A stretch of DNA of 64,000 bases from JAGSOU01 sp049974865 (GTDB lineage Bacteria > Pseudomonadota > Alphaproteobacteria > Rhodobacterales > Rhodobacteraceae). The notes under the pieces were generated by a model, which saw only the letters and a list, made by a program, of their open reading frames with translations, did not search any database and was not told the origin of the DNA. The stretch covers positions 6,207-70,206 of the forward strand of contig JBNGCX010000014.1 in assembly GCA_049974865.1 (NCBI GenBank), given 5' to 3'. Made by a program: the position numbers and the translations under genes. Below, piece after piece: positions 7,782-16,705 of this stretch; the stretch's first letter is position 1, and each line of letters begins with the position of its first letter.

Positions 7782-8441
7782 ATGTTCCGGAAATTCGCAC
7801 TGCCCTTCGGGGCCATTGCTCTGGCTGCCCTGGGCTATGCCTGGGTGACCACCCCGCAGGCGGGCCTGCCCGCGATCGGCGAGGGCTTTGTCACCGCGGC
7901 CAACGCGGCCGAGGTGGAGATCCAGGAGATGAGCATCGGCAACCCCGATGCCAAGGTCGAGCTGATCGAATACGCCTCCTTCACCTGCTCGCACTGCAAG
8001 AACTTCCACGACAACGTCTACACCAAGCTGAAGACCGACTACATCGACACCGGAAAGCTGCATTTCGTCTATCGCGAGGTCTACTGGGATCGCTACGCGC
8101 TCTGGGCCGGGCTGGTGGCGCGTTGCGGCGGCGAGATGCGGTTCTTCGGCATCGTCGACATGATCTTTGAAAAGCAGCGCGAATGGGCCACTGCCAAGCA
8201 GCCCACCGAGGTGGTCGAAAAACTGCGTACAATCGGCCGCGCCGCGGGACTGAGTGACGGCCAGATGGATGTCTGCCTGAAGGATGCCGACATGGCGCAG
8301 TCCCTGGTCGCCTGGAGCGAGGAAAACTCCAAGGCCGACAACGTCGAGGGAACGCCGACGCTCTATATCAACGGGCAGAAATACTCGAACATGACCTACC
8401 AGGATCTCAAGGCCATCCTCGACGAGAAACTGGCCGAGTGA
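7782..8441 (+). CDS. DsbA-family thiol:disulfide oxidoreductase
   Basis: Periplasmic thioredoxin-fold protein of 219 aa. An N-terminal hydrophobic segment (residues 1-22) serves as signal or membrane anchor, and an AEVEIQEMSIGNPDAKVELIEYASFTC stretch leads into the active site CSHC (C69-C72). The cis-proline loop is visible as EGTPTLYING, and an inserted helical domain (residues ~100-180) fits DsbA rather than thioredoxin. The long upstream open frame is not used: AAGGAG lies seven bases before ATG 7782 and the signal peptide begins there. Four bases separate it from the CoA transferase gene. Confidence 0.93.
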   Translation: MFRKFALPFGAIALAALGYAWVTTPQAGLPAIGEGFVTAANAAEVEIQEMSIGNPDAKVELIEYASFTCSHCKNFHDNVYTKLKTDYIDTGKLHFVYREVYWDRYALWAGLVARCGGEMRFFGIVDMIFEKQREWATAKQPTEVVEKLRTIGRAAGLSDGQMDVCLKDADMAQSLVAWSEENSKADNVEGTPTLYINGQKYSNMTYQDLKAILDEKLAE

Positions 8442-8444
8442 TCC

Positions 8445-9581
8445 ATGCCCGCACCGCTTGAAGGCCTGAAGGTCGTCGAACTGGCGCGCATCCTGGCCGG
8501 CCCCTGGGCCGGCCAGACGCTGGCCGATCTGGGTGCCGAGGTGATCAAGGTCGAAAGCCCCGAAGGCGACGACACCCGCCGCTGGGGCCCGCCCTTCATC
8601 GAACGTGACGGCGACCGCTCGGCCGCCTACTTCCATGCCTGCAACCGCGGCAAGAAATCGGTGGCGGTGGATTTCCGCACACCGGAGGGCCAGGCGCTGG
8701 TGCGCGAGCTGGTGGCCGACGCCGATATCGTGATCGAGAACTTCAAGCTGGGCGGTCTTGCGAAATACGGGCTGGACTATGACAGCCTCGGCGCGATCAA
8801 CCCGCGGCTCATCTATTGCTCGATCACCGGCTTCGGGCAGACCGGGCCCTATGCCCATCGGGCGGGCTACGATTTCATCATCCAGGGCATGTCCGGGCTG
8901 ATGTCGATCACCGGCGAGCCCGACGGCCAGCCGCAGAAGGTGGGCGTGGCGGTGACCGATATCTTCACCGGCATCTACGCCGCCACCGCCATCCTCGCCG
9001 CCGTGCACCAGCGCGAGCGGACGGGCAAGGGCCAGCAGATCGACATGGCGCTGCTCGATGTGGCCACGGCGATCACCGCCAACCAGGCGATGAACTACCT
9101 GTCCACCGGCACCGCGCCCAAGCGCATGGGCAACGAGCATCCCAACCTTGCCCCCTACCAGGTGTTCGACTGCGCGGACGGGTTCATCATCATCGCCACC
9201 GGCAACGACGCGCAATACCGGCGGCTCTGCGCCCTGCTGGACCTTCCCGAGATGGCCGAGGTGCCCGAGTTCCTGACCAATGCCGACCGCATCGCCAACC
9301 GTGCGGCGATGACCGCCCGGCTGACCGAGGCCACAAGGCGTTTCTCCAAGGCCGACCTGCTGGCCGCCTGCGAGGCGCAGGGCGTGCCCGCCGGGCCGAT
9401 CAACGACATGGCAGAGGTTTTCGCCGACCCGCAGGTCAGCGCGCGCGAAATGCGGGTGGACCTGGACGGCGTGCCGGGCGTGCGCTCTCCCTTCGTGTTC
9501 TCGGGGGCGGAACTGGCGATGGAGCACCCCTCGCCCCGGCTGGACGAGCACGGCGACGAGATCCGCGGCCGGAAGGACTAG
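8445..9581 (+). CDS. CaiB/BaiF-family (class III) CoA transferase
   Basis: Transfers CoA between a CoA thioester and a carboxylate. The 378-aa protein opens with the typical PLEGLKVVELARILAGPWAGQTLADLGAEVIKVE and carries the likely catalytic aspartate at D143 (RAGYDFIIQGMSGLMS). Length and motifs fit family III as a whole; the substrate (oxalate, succinate, carnitine and others are known) cannot be assigned. Its stop codon lies in a CTAG shared with the stop of the convergent lpxK gene. Confidence 0.9.
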   Translation: MPAPLEGLKVVELARILAGPWAGQTLADLGAEVIKVESPEGDDTRRWGPPFIERDGDRSAAYFHACNRGKKSVAVDFRTPEGQALVRELVADADIVIENFKLGGLAKYGLDYDSLGAINPRLIYCSITGFGQTGPYAHRAGYDFIIQGMSGLMSITGEPDGQPQKVGVAVTDIFTGIYAATAILAAVHQRERTGKGQQIDMALLDVATAITANQAMNYLSTGTAPKRMGNEHPNLAPYQVFDCADGFIIIATGNDAQYRRLCALLDLPEMAEVPEFLTNADRIANRAAMTARLTEATRRFSKADLLAACEAQGVPAGPINDMAEVFADPQVSAREMRVDLDGVPGVRSPFVFSGAELAMEHPSPRLDEHGDEIRGRKD

Positions 9582-10567
9582 AGGCCCAGCCGATCGAGCG
9601 CGGCGTCCAGCGGCGCCCAGTCCTCCAGTTCCAGCCGCACGGGCAGGGTCAGCACCTTTCGGCGAAAGCTGTCGGGCAGGCGCACCGCGTCCTTCTCGGT
9701 GGTGACCATCTGCGCGCCAAGGGCCGCGGCCTCGACCTCCAGCCGCTTCATCAGGGCCTCTGTCAGCGGCTGGTGATCGCTCAGCGCTTCGGCCCGGATC
9801 AGGCGCGCGCCCAGCCCCTCCAGCGTGGCGAAGAATTTCTCGGGATGGCCGATGCCGGCGAAGGCCAGAACGGGCAGGCCGGCCCAGTCCATACCGGTGG
9901 GCAGCGGGTGCAGCGCGCCTTTCAGAGGCGGGACGGGCAGGCCGGGCCAGGTCTCCGCGAAATGGCGCTGGGCCTTGGCCGGGCCGATCGAAAGCAGCAG
10001 GTCGGCGCGTTTGAGGCCCACCCCGACCGGCTCGCGCAATGGCCCGGCCGGGATCACGCGCCCGTTGCCGAAGCCCTTGGCCGCATCGACCACCACCAGC
10101 GAAAGGTCCTTGGCCACGGCGGGGTTCTGGAACCCGTCGTCAAGCACGATCACATCCGCCCCGGCCTCGGCCGCGGCGCGCGCGCCCGCGGCCCGGTCCT
10201 TCGCCACCCAGGTGGGGGTGAAGGCGGCCAGCAGCAGTGGCTCGTCCCCGACCTCCTCGGCCGAATGGGTGCGCTCATTGACCTGCACCGGGCCGGTCAG
10301 CGATCCGCCGTAGCCGCGCGAGACCACATGCGGCCGGTGCCCGCGCGCGATCAGGCGTTGCACCAGCGCGATGGCGGTGGGGGTCTTGCCCGTGCCGCCC
10401 GCATTGAGATTGCCGATGCAGATCACCGGCACCGGCGCGCGCCAGGGATGCCCCTTGCGCAAGCGGCGCGCCGTGCCCGCCGCATAAAGGGCCGAGAGCG
10501 GTGCCAGCAGGCGGGCGGGCAGCCCCGGATGGCCGGGCGTGTTGAACCAGAAGCGGGGCGCGCGCAT
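9578..10567 (-). CDS. lpxK: Tetraacyldisaccharide 4'-kinase LpxK
   Basis: Inner-membrane-associated kinase that phosphorylates the lipid A disaccharide precursor. The 329-aa protein has an N-terminal hydrophobic/basic segment typical of LpxK and an unusually wide Walker A loop IGNLNAGGTGKT (residues 51-62), followed by HVVSRGYGG, DEPLLLA and VIVLDDGFQNP. The open frame extends far upstream to 11482, but that is a shadow of the preceding gene. ATG 10567 overlaps the stop codon of the WaaA-like gene by one base (TGATG), implying translational coupling. Confidence 0.97.
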   Translation of the reverse strand: MRAPRFWFNTPGHPGLPARLLAPLSALYAAGTARRLRKGHPWRAPVPVICIGNLNAGGTGKTPTAIALVQRLIARGHRPHVVSRGYGGSLTGPVQVNERTHSAEEVGDEPLLLAAFTPTWVAKDRAAGARAAAEAGADVIVLDDGFQNPAVAKDLSLVVVDAAKGFGNGRVIPAGPLREPVGVGLKRADLLLSIGPAKAQRHFAETWPGLPVPPLKGALHPLPTGMDWAGLPVLAFAGIGHPEKFFATLEGLGARLIRAEALSDHQPLTEALMKRLEVEAAALGAQMVTTEKDAVRLPDSFRRKVLTLPVRLELEDWAPLDAALDRLGL

Positions 10568-11787
10568 CAAGCCGCCTCCGCCGCGTCGAGCGTGTCGAGA
10601 ATCCAGCCCACCACGTGGTCGGTCGCCTCGGCCCCGCGCGAGGTGACGTCCCAGGCCGCATGGGCCATGGCCGCCGCCTGTTCGGGCGACAGCAGCTCGA
10701 TCAGGGCGGCGCCGAGGCTGCGGGCATCCTCGACCCGGCGCGCCGCCGCCGCCCGGGAGAGCTGATCGAAGCGGTGAGCCTGCGCGCCGGTCGAGGGGCC
10801 ATGCAGGATGGCCGAACCCAGCGCGGCGGGTTCGAACGGGTCGGGGGGCGCCCCCCGTCCATAGGTCTGGCCGAGGAAGGAGATCGGGGAGAGGCGGAAC
10901 CACAACCCGCGTTCGCCTTCGAGATCGGCGATATAGATCTGGATGTCGTCCTCGGGGTCCGCGTTGTCCGAGCGCAGCGCCACCCGCCAGCCCTCCGCCC
11001 GCAGATCGGCGGCGAGCGCCGGGCCGCGGGCCGGATCGTCGGGGACCAGGATCAGCAGCAGCCGGTGCGCCTTGCGGGCGGCCTCGGCCTGGGCAGCGAG
11101 CACGATGGGGGTTTCCGCCGCCGTGATCTCCATGGCCAGCCATGTCGGGCGCCCGGCCAGGGCGCTGGCCAGTGTCTCGCGCTCCGCCTCGTTGCAGGGC
11201 AGGGCATGCGGGCCGTCCGACAGGGGGCCGGTCAGCTCCATCCGGTGGGGCGGCACGCCGAGGCGCCGGAACGGCCCGGCGCATGTCTCGCCGTTCAGGA
11301 ACACCCGGTCGAAGCGCCGCATCACCGCCTGTGCCAGCCGCACGCGCAGGGCGAATTCGGGCATCCCCTCTTCGGGCGGCGTATCGGCATAGAGGCCCAG
11401 CGGCACGCCCCGCCGCCCCGCCTCGGCGATCAGGGCCGGGGGAAGGGCCGTGCTGAAGAAGAAGCCCAGGTCCGGGCGCCAATGCTCCAGCAGTCCACGG
11501 GCGCTGGCCGGCCCGTCGGGCGGCAGCGCCATCTGGGCGACCCGTTCACCGGCGCCGCGGGGCAGGGCGCGTGGGGCTGCATTCTCCGGCCGGGTGAGCA
11601 GAACGCCCAAGTCCGGTCGGGCGGCGCGGGCCAGGCGCATGAGTTCCAGCATGGCCTCGGCGCCGGGCCCGTCGGGGCAATGCAGCCAGAGAAGTGGCCC
11701 GTCGGGGCGCGGGTCGGGGGCCTGTGCGTCGGCCTCGGAGAGGCGCGCGCGGAGCTGGTATAGCCACAGGGAAAGCGATGGTCCCAT
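10567..11787 (-). CDS. WaaA-like Kdo-transferase family protein, diverged
   Basis: A 406-aa protein with the two-domain layout of 3-deoxy-D-manno-octulosonic acid transferase (WaaA/KdtA), which adds Kdo to lipid A. Family resemblance is clear in GPLLWLH, RRGVPLGLYA, RLLLILVPDDPARGP, DIQIYIADLEGERGLWFRLSPISFLG and PFEPAALGSAILHGP. However, the usual N-terminal HAASxGE with its catalytic Glu reads HCPDGPGAEAM. The ESELWPN motif reads STALPPA, and the GGHNxLEPA loop reads GAPPDPFEPA. It may therefore be a specialised or inactive paralogue rather than the housekeeping enzyme. Genetic context (DUF4170 upstream, lpxK coupled downstream) still ties it to lipid A/Kdo synthesis. Confidence 0.75.
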   Translation of the reverse strand: MGPSLSLWLYQLRARLSEADAQAPDPRPDGPLLWLHCPDGPGAEAMLELMRLARAARPDLGVLLTRPENAAPRALPRGAGERVAQMALPPDGPASARGLLEHWRPDLGFFFSTALPPALIAEAGRRGVPLGLYADTPPEEGMPEFALRVRLAQAVMRRFDRVFLNGETCAGPFRRLGVPPHRMELTGPLSDGPHALPCNEAERETLASALAGRPTWLAMEITAAETPIVLAAQAEAARKAHRLLLILVPDDPARGPALAADLRAEGWRVALRSDNADPEDDIQIYIADLEGERGLWFRLSPISFLGQTYGRGAPPDPFEPAALGSAILHGPSTGAQAHRFDQLSRAAAARRVEDARSLGAALIELLSPEQAAAMAHAAWDVTSRGAEATDHVVGWILDTLDAAEAA

Positions 11788-11793
11788 GCGCGG

Positions 11794-12039
11794 TTAGCTG
11801 TCGAGTTCCTCGGTGGGGCTGGCCTCGGTCTCTTCGTCGCGCAGCCGGTGCAGATGGGCGATGAAATAGCGCATATGAGCGTTGTCCACGGTACGCTGCG
11901 CCTCGGCCTTCCAGGCCTCGTAGGCGGAGGCGTAATTGGGGAAGACGCCTACGATATGGATATCGTCGACATCCTTGAAGGTGGTCTTCTGCGGGTCCAC
12001 CAGTTCGCCGCCGAAGACGAGGTGAAGGCGCTGGGTCAT
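11794..12039 (-). CDS. DUF4170 protein
   Basis: A compact 81-aa cytoplasmic protein matching DUF4170: LHLVFGGELVDPQKTTFKDVDDIHIVGVFPNYASAYEAWKAEAQRTVDNAHMRYF, then an acidic tail. No signal peptide or membrane segment. It lies six bases upstream of the WaaA-like gene, a neighbourhood I recall for this family in other alphaproteobacteria, which suggests a link with Kdo/lipid A synthesis. The biochemical role is unknown. Confidence 0.85.
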   Translation of the reverse strand: MTQRLHLVFGGELVDPQKTTFKDVDDIHIVGVFPNYASAYEAWKAEAQRTVDNAHMRYFIAHLHRLRDEETEASPTEELDS

Positions 12040-12114
12040 GCCGTTCTCCGATGCTGTTCGCGTATTTGACGCGCAGGTTAGACCATGCTGCGGGGCGGCG
12101 AAAGGGGCGCGGGC

Positions 12115-12888
12115 TCAGGCCAGGCGCGCCAGGACTTCGGCATGCAGGGCCGGCGGCGCGGCGAGGATTCCAGGCGATTGCGGCTGCGGCGTGTTGAACC
12201 GCAGCGGACGGCCGGTGCGGTCGGTCACGGCGGCCCCGGCCTCCTCGAGGATCAGCGCGCCGGCGGCCAGGTCCCAGTGCCAGCTGTCGCGCAGGGTCAG
12301 CATGGCGTCGAACCGGCCCTGGGCCACCAGGCACTGCCGGTAGGCCAGGGACGGCCGGGAATGCAGATCGACCCGCGGCGGGCGTTCACCCCAGAACCGG
12401 GGCTCGAGCGCCGGTCGGGCGGCCAGCAGCGATGCGCCTTCCAGCCTGTCGCGACCGCTGTGGCGGATGCGCTCTCCGTTCAGCGCGGCCCCGCCGCCGC
12501 GGATGGCGGTGAACATCCGGTCGAGCATCGGCAGGAAGATGGCCGCGGCCATCACCTCACCCGCCTCGGCCACGGCCAGCACATGGGCGAAGCTGCGCTC
12601 GCCCTTGATGAAGGCGCGGGTGCCGTCGAGCGGATCGACGATGAACACGCGTTCGGCCTGCAGCCGGGCCTCGCTGTCCTCGGTCTCTTCGGACAGCCAG
12701 CCGTAACCGGGGCGTGCCGCGCGCAGCATGTCGCGCAGCGCGGCGTCGATCGCCAGGTCGGCCTCGGTCACCGGGCCTTGGTGGCCGGGCTTGTCCCAGA
12801 CCTGCGGGTTGTTGCGCCAATGGCCGACCGCTATCTCGCCCGCCTTGCGGGCGGCGCGGCTCAGCAGGTCCAGATCACTCACCGGCAA
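12115..12888 (-). CDS. Inositol monophosphatase-family phosphatase (CysQ-like)
   Basis: Mg2+-dependent, Li+-sensitive-type phosphatase fold of 257 aa. Metal-site motifs are visible: LSEET (residues 65-69), DPLDGT (85-90) and the C-terminal WHWDLAAGALILEEAG. The family includes inositol-1-phosphatase and CysQ, which hydrolyses 3'-phosphoadenosine 5'-phosphate; the KGERSFAHVLAV segment and the size favour CysQ-like activity, but that is inference. Its first 14 bp overlap the end of pmbA. Confidence 0.85.
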   Translation of the reverse strand: MPVSDLDLLSRAARKAGEIAVGHWRNNPQVWDKPGHQGPVTEADLAIDAALRDMLRAARPGYGWLSEETEDSEARLQAERVFIVDPLDGTRAFIKGERSFAHVLAVAEAGEVMAAAIFLPMLDRMFTAIRGGGAALNGERIRHSGRDRLEGASLLAARPALEPRFWGERPPRVDLHSRPSLAYRQCLVAQGRFDAMLTLRDSWHWDLAAGALILEEAGAAVTDRTGRPLRFNTPQPQSPGILAAPPALHAEVLARLA

Positions 12889-14221
12889 GCGTCAGCCCCT
12901 CGACCAGAAGGCTCGGCACCCGCCGCGACAGGTGCGGCCGGGCGTCGTTGGCCGGGATGATGGTCTTCAGCAGGTCGCTCAGGTTGCCCGCGATGGTGCA
13001 TTCGTTGACCGGGTAGGTGATCTGGCCGTTCTCCACCCAGAAGCCCGAGGCGCCCCGCGAATAGTCGCCGGTGTTGGGGTTGATGGTGGAGCCGATCATC
13101 GAGGTGACCAGCAGGCCCGTGCCCATCTCGGCCAGCAATTCGTCGCGGGTCCGCTCGCCCGGGGTCAGCGTCACGTTGCCGACCGAGGGCGCGGGCGGGG
13201 CCGAGGTGCCGCGCGCGGCGTTTCCAGTGCTCTCCAACCCCAGCTTGCGCGCGGTGGCGAGGTCGAGCACCCATCCGGTCAGGGTGCCGTCCTCGACGAT
13301 GGCGCGGCGCGCGGTGGGCAGCCCCTCGGCATCGAAGGGGCGCGAGCCACTGGTGCGCGGGCGGTGCGGGTCCTCGATCAGCGACAGGTGGCTGGGTAGC
13401 ACCTGCTCTCCCAACGCATCGCGCAGCCACGAGGCGCCGCGTACGATGGCGGTGCCGTTGATCGCCGCAAGCAGGTGGCCGATCAGCGAGCTGGAGATGC
13501 GCTCGTCGAAGACCACCGGGTAGGCGCCGGTTTTCGGGCGGCGGGCGCCGGCGCGTGCGGCGGTGCGTTCGCCGGCGATGCGGCCCACTTCTTCGGGGTC
13601 GGGCAGGTCACCGGCGAAAATGCGCATCTCGGAATTGTAGTCGCGCTCCATCTCCGTGCCCTCGCCGGTGATGGCGACGCAGGAAATCACGTGATCGCTG
13701 CGTGCATAGCCGCCGGCAAAGCCGTTGCTGGCGGCCAGGTGCAGGGCGCGGCGGCCATAGGCGGCGGTGGCGGACTGGACCTGCGAGACGCCGGGCACGC
13801 CCAGGGCCGCGGCCTCGGCCCGGGCGGCGAAGTCCTGCAACTCGGAGGGCGAGGGCTCTGGCGAGGGATCGTCGAGTTCCAGCGCGGCCGCGTCCCAATC
13901 CTTGGCCAGCTGTGCCGGGTCGGCGAGGCCGATGCAGGGATCCTCGGGCGCCTCGCGGGCCATGGTGACGGCGCGCTCGGCCATCTCGGCCATGGTCGCG
14001 GCCCGGGTGTCCGAGGCCGAGACGCAGGCCTGCCGCTGACCGACCAGCACCCGCAGCCCGATCTCGACGCCCTCCGAGCGCTCGGCCTGCTCCAGCTTGC
14101 CCTTCAGCACGTCGATCGACAGCGAGGTCCCGTCCACGGCGATGGCATCGGCGGCCTCGGCCCCGGCCTTGCGGGCGGCGTCGAGAAGGGAGGCGGTGAG
14201 CGTGTCGAGCGGTTGCGGCAT
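12875..14221 (-). CDS. pmbA: TldD/PmbA-family protease, PmbA-like
   Basis: A 448-aa member of the TldD/PmbA metalloprotease pair, which in E. coli processes microcin B17 and degrades unfolded peptides. Family landmarks are visible: ERSEGVEIGLRVLVGQRQACVSASD near the N-terminus, VVFDERISSSLIGHLLAAINGTAIVRGASWL in the middle, and the conserved C-terminal SMIGSTINPNTGDYSRGASGFWVENGQITYPVNECTIAGNL. The HExxxH metal motif typical of TldD is absent, as in PmbA. No TldD partner is in the window. Upstream is a terminator shared with the end of the DUF2125 gene. Confidence 0.92.
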   Translation of the reverse strand: MPQPLDTLTASLLDAARKAGAEAADAIAVDGTSLSIDVLKGKLEQAERSEGVEIGLRVLVGQRQACVSASDTRAATMAEMAERAVTMAREAPEDPCIGLADPAQLAKDWDAAALELDDPSPEPSPSELQDFAARAEAAALGVPGVSQVQSATAAYGRRALHLAASNGFAGGYARSDHVISCVAITGEGTEMERDYNSEMRIFAGDLPDPEEVGRIAGERTAARAGARRPKTGAYPVVFDERISSSLIGHLLAAINGTAIVRGASWLRDALGEQVLPSHLSLIEDPHRPRTSGSRPFDAEGLPTARRAIVEDGTLTGWVLDLATARKLGLESTGNAARGTSAPPAPSVGNVTLTPGERTRDELLAEMGTGLLVTSMIGSTINPNTGDYSRGASGFWVENGQITYPVNECTIAGNLSDLLKTIIPANDARPHLSRRVPSLLVEGLTLAGE

Positions 14222-14263
14222 GAAGCGGGTTCCCTGTTCGATGATCCGTTGGAGGTAGTCCGC

Positions 14264-14297
14264 AAAAACGCCCCGTGCAAGGCTGCACGGGGCGTTT
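14264..14297 (-). terminator. Rho-independent terminator after the DUF2125 gene
   Basis: Perfect 12-bp stem ACGCCCCGTGCA (14268-14279) / TGCACGGGGCGT (14284-14295) with a 4-nt loop. On the minus strand it is followed by a short T run. It lies 25 bp past the DUF2125 stop and before pmbA, so it separates the two transcripts. Confidence 0.9.
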
Positions 14298-14321
14298 GCC
14301 CGAGTCCCGCTGGCGGCGTGC

Positions 14322-15824
14322 CTATTTCAGGCGCTGCCCGTTGGCCAGAACCTGGCCGTCCTCGGTGACCACGATTTCCGACACCAGCGTGTCCTCGCCA
14401 TCGCCGGGACGGGCGAACATGCCGGTCATCATCCGCATGCCTTGGGCCTGGTCTTCGGGCACGAGGCCCATGTTGACCAGCGTATCCAGCAGCTTGTTGG
14501 CGCCGGTCAGGGTGAAATCGGCCTGGCCGCTGGGCGCGGGCATCCCGTCGAAGCTTTCCAGGTCGCTGTTGTCGAAGGTGAAGGCACCCTTGCCCGTCAG
14601 CGATGCGCCCGCGACCGTCAGTTCCATGTCCTTCAGGGTCAGCGAGTGCAGCTCGCCCGGCTGCTTGTCCATGCTCTGCGCCGCGGCCGGGTCCATGATG
14701 TTGACCAGCCAGTTGCCGGTGCCCGCCAGGTCGAGCACCACGTTGGCCGGGTCGCGCGGTATCATCCCCGCGGGGTCGAACATCGACCAGATCTCGTTGC
14801 CGACATTCAGCCCCTTGAGGCTGGTCAGCATGGCGAAATCCTGCGGCGCATCGGATTTCGAGGCCGGGATGGTGATGTTGAAATCCAGCTCGCCCAACTG
14901 CGCGGTGACCTGCGGGAAGGGGATTTCCGAGCCGCTGAGCGCGATCTCGAAGCCGCGTTGGCTGGCGGCGTAGTTCAGCTTCTCCTTGCTGATGGCGAAA
15001 CTGGCCGAGCCGCCCTGCGACTGGCCCGAGGCCATGAACTGCTCGCCCTTCTCGTCGACCGACAGCGTGAAATCCGACGCGCCGTAGGCGAAATTGCCGT
15101 CGGCGGAGAAACCGGCCTGAAGCATGGCGTTCAGGTCCGACGGGTTTGCGCCCGCGACCATCTGGGTCAGCGTGCTGGCGGTGATGTCCGACAGGTTCCA
15201 TGCGCCGTCGATCTTGGCGCCGCTTTCGGGGTCGGTGCCCTTCATGGTGAACTGGGCCGTCTCGACCGTGCCCTCGGCGGCGATGGGCCCGGTTCCGTCG
15301 CGCGAGATCAGGTATTTCCCGGTCAGCCCGCTGGACGTCATGCCCATCGTCATGTCGGCGGCCTCGCCATCGACCACGGCGGTCATGTCCATCGTGACCT
15401 CGTCCACGCTGACATCGTAGGACATGGCGTTTTCATTGCCGTCCACCAGCATCTCCATGCCGCTCTGGCGCACGCGCGTGGTCATCTCTACCTGCTCGTC
15501 GGACGAGTCGGTGGCGGTGATCGACTGCGTGTATTCCGGCGCCATGGTGACGGTGACCGTGCCGTCGCCGTTTTCGCGGAAGGTGATGCTGTCGAAAGAG
15601 CCCTGCAGGGTAACCTCGGGCAGCTCGGCGGCGAGTTCCACATCGCTGACCGTCAGGGTGTCGCCCGAGGCCGTTTCGGTACCGGTGATGCTGTAGCCGA
15701 ACCTCTCCGACATCGCCTGCCAGTCCTGCCAGACCTGCGCCGCGGTCACCTCGGCGAAACCGGCCGTGGAGCAGAACAGACTGGCGCAAATGGCGCCCAC
15801 GGCGGTTGTGGAAAAATGTTTCAT
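14322..15824 (-). CDS. Exported DUF2125 protein
   Basis: A 500-aa secreted protein with a signal peptide (MKHFSTTAVGAICASLFCSTAGFA) followed by EVTAAQVWQDWQAMSERFGYSI, the start typical of DUF2125 proteins of Rhodobacterales. The rest is beta-rich and acidic, with repeated strands of the type DTLTVSDVELAAELPEVTLQGSF, reminiscent of AsmA-like or LPS-transport beta structures. The start was chosen because AAGGAG lies seven bases before ATG 15824. Location predicted periplasm or outer membrane; function unknown. Has its own terminator. Confidence 0.85.
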   Translation of the reverse strand: MKHFSTTAVGAICASLFCSTAGFAEVTAAQVWQDWQAMSERFGYSITGTETASGDTLTVSDVELAAELPEVTLQGSFDSITFRENGDGTVTVTMAPEYTQSITATDSSDEQVEMTTRVRQSGMEMLVDGNENAMSYDVSVDEVTMDMTAVVDGEAADMTMGMTSSGLTGKYLISRDGTGPIAAEGTVETAQFTMKGTDPESGAKIDGAWNLSDITASTLTQMVAGANPSDLNAMLQAGFSADGNFAYGASDFTLSVDEKGEQFMASGQSQGGSASFAISKEKLNYAASQRGFEIALSGSEIPFPQVTAQLGELDFNITIPASKSDAPQDFAMLTSLKGLNVGNEIWSMFDPAGMIPRDPANVVLDLAGTGNWLVNIMDPAAAQSMDKQPGELHSLTLKDMELTVAGASLTGKGAFTFDNSDLESFDGMPAPSGQADFTLTGANKLLDTLVNMGLVPEDQAQGMRMMTGMFARPGDGEDTLVSEIVVTEDGQVLANGQRLK

Positions 15825-15952
15825 GACGACTCCTTGCGCGAATACGATCGGGCGAAGCTTCTGCCCTCGGGGCGGCCGGGTCAAGGGCCTGATCGGTCTG
15901 GCGCGGCTGGTGGGGCTGGGGTAGACCTGAAGCAAAAGCAGGAGAGGATGCG

Positions 15953-16705
15953 ATGGCCGACATGACCGGGAAACGGGTGCTGATCACGGGGGCGAGCCGC
16001 GGCATCGGCGCGGCCGCGGCGCGGGAGTTCGCCGCCGCGGGCGCGCAGGTGACGCTGGCGGCGCGTTCGGCCGACGCGGTGGAGGCGCTGGCGCGTGAAA
16101 TCGGTCCGTCCGCCCTAGCGGTGTCCTGCGACGTCTCGGACTATGCCCAGGTCGAGGCCGCGGTGCAGGCCGCGGTCAGGGTCTTTGGCGGGCTGGACGT
16201 GCTGATCGGAAATGCCGGCGTGATCGAGCCCATCGCGCCGATGGTCGCAATGGACCCGGCCGCCTGGGGCAAGGTGATCGACATCAACCTCAAGGGTGTG
16301 TTCTACGGCATGCGCGCGGCGCTGCCCGTGATGATGCGCGCCGGCGGCGGCACGGTGCTGACCATCAGCTCGGGCGCGGCGCATAACCCGCTGGAGGGCT
16401 GGAGCCATTACTGCGCCTCCAAGGCCGGGGCGGCGATGCTGACCGACTGCCTGCACAAGGAGGCGCGCGGCGCCGGCATCCGCGCCATGGGCCTGTCGCC
16501 GGGCACCGTGGCCACAGAGATGCAGCGCGAGATCAAGACCAGCGGCATCAACCCCGTCTCCCGGCTCGACTGGTCCGAGCATATCCCGCCGGAATGGCCG
16601 GCCAGGGCGCTGATGTGGATGTGCACCCCGGACGCGGATGAGTTCGTCGGACAGGAAATCTCGCTGCGCGAGGAAGCGATCCGCAAGCGGGTGGGCCTGG
16701 TCTGA
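15953..16705 (+). CDS. Short-chain dehydrogenase/reductase
   Basis: NAD(P)-dependent oxidoreductase of the classical SDR family, 250 aa. The cofactor motif TGASRGIG is at 12-19, NAG at 87-89, and the catalytic residues are Ser140, Tyr153 and Lys157 (YCASK). The C-terminus (MWMCTPDADEFVGQEISL) lacks the common glycine-rich IDGG ending. AGGAG lies nine bases upstream of the start. It is fused at the nucleotide level (TGATG) to an enoyl-CoA hydratase-like gene, which suggests both act on the same acyl or hydroxyacyl substrate; that substrate is unknown. Confidence 0.92.
   Translation: MADMTGKRVLITGASRGIGAAAAREFAAAGAQVTLAARSADAVEALAREIGPSALAVSCDVSDYAQVEAAVQAAVRVFGGLDVLIGNAGVIEPIAPMVAMDPAAWGKVIDINLKGVFYGMRAALPVMMRAGGGTVLTISSGAAHNPLEGWSHYCASKAGAAMLTDCLHKEARGAGIRAMGLSPGTVATEMQREIKTSGINPVSRLDWSEHIPPEWPARALMWMCTPDADEFVGQEISLREEAIRKRVGLV

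Noticed and set aside
9578..11482. A possible fused WaaA-LpxK protein in one 634-codon frame
   Set aside because: The part upstream of 10567 is a frame-shifted reading of the WaaA-like gene; the true WaaA-like frame ends with TGA overlapping the lpxK ATG.
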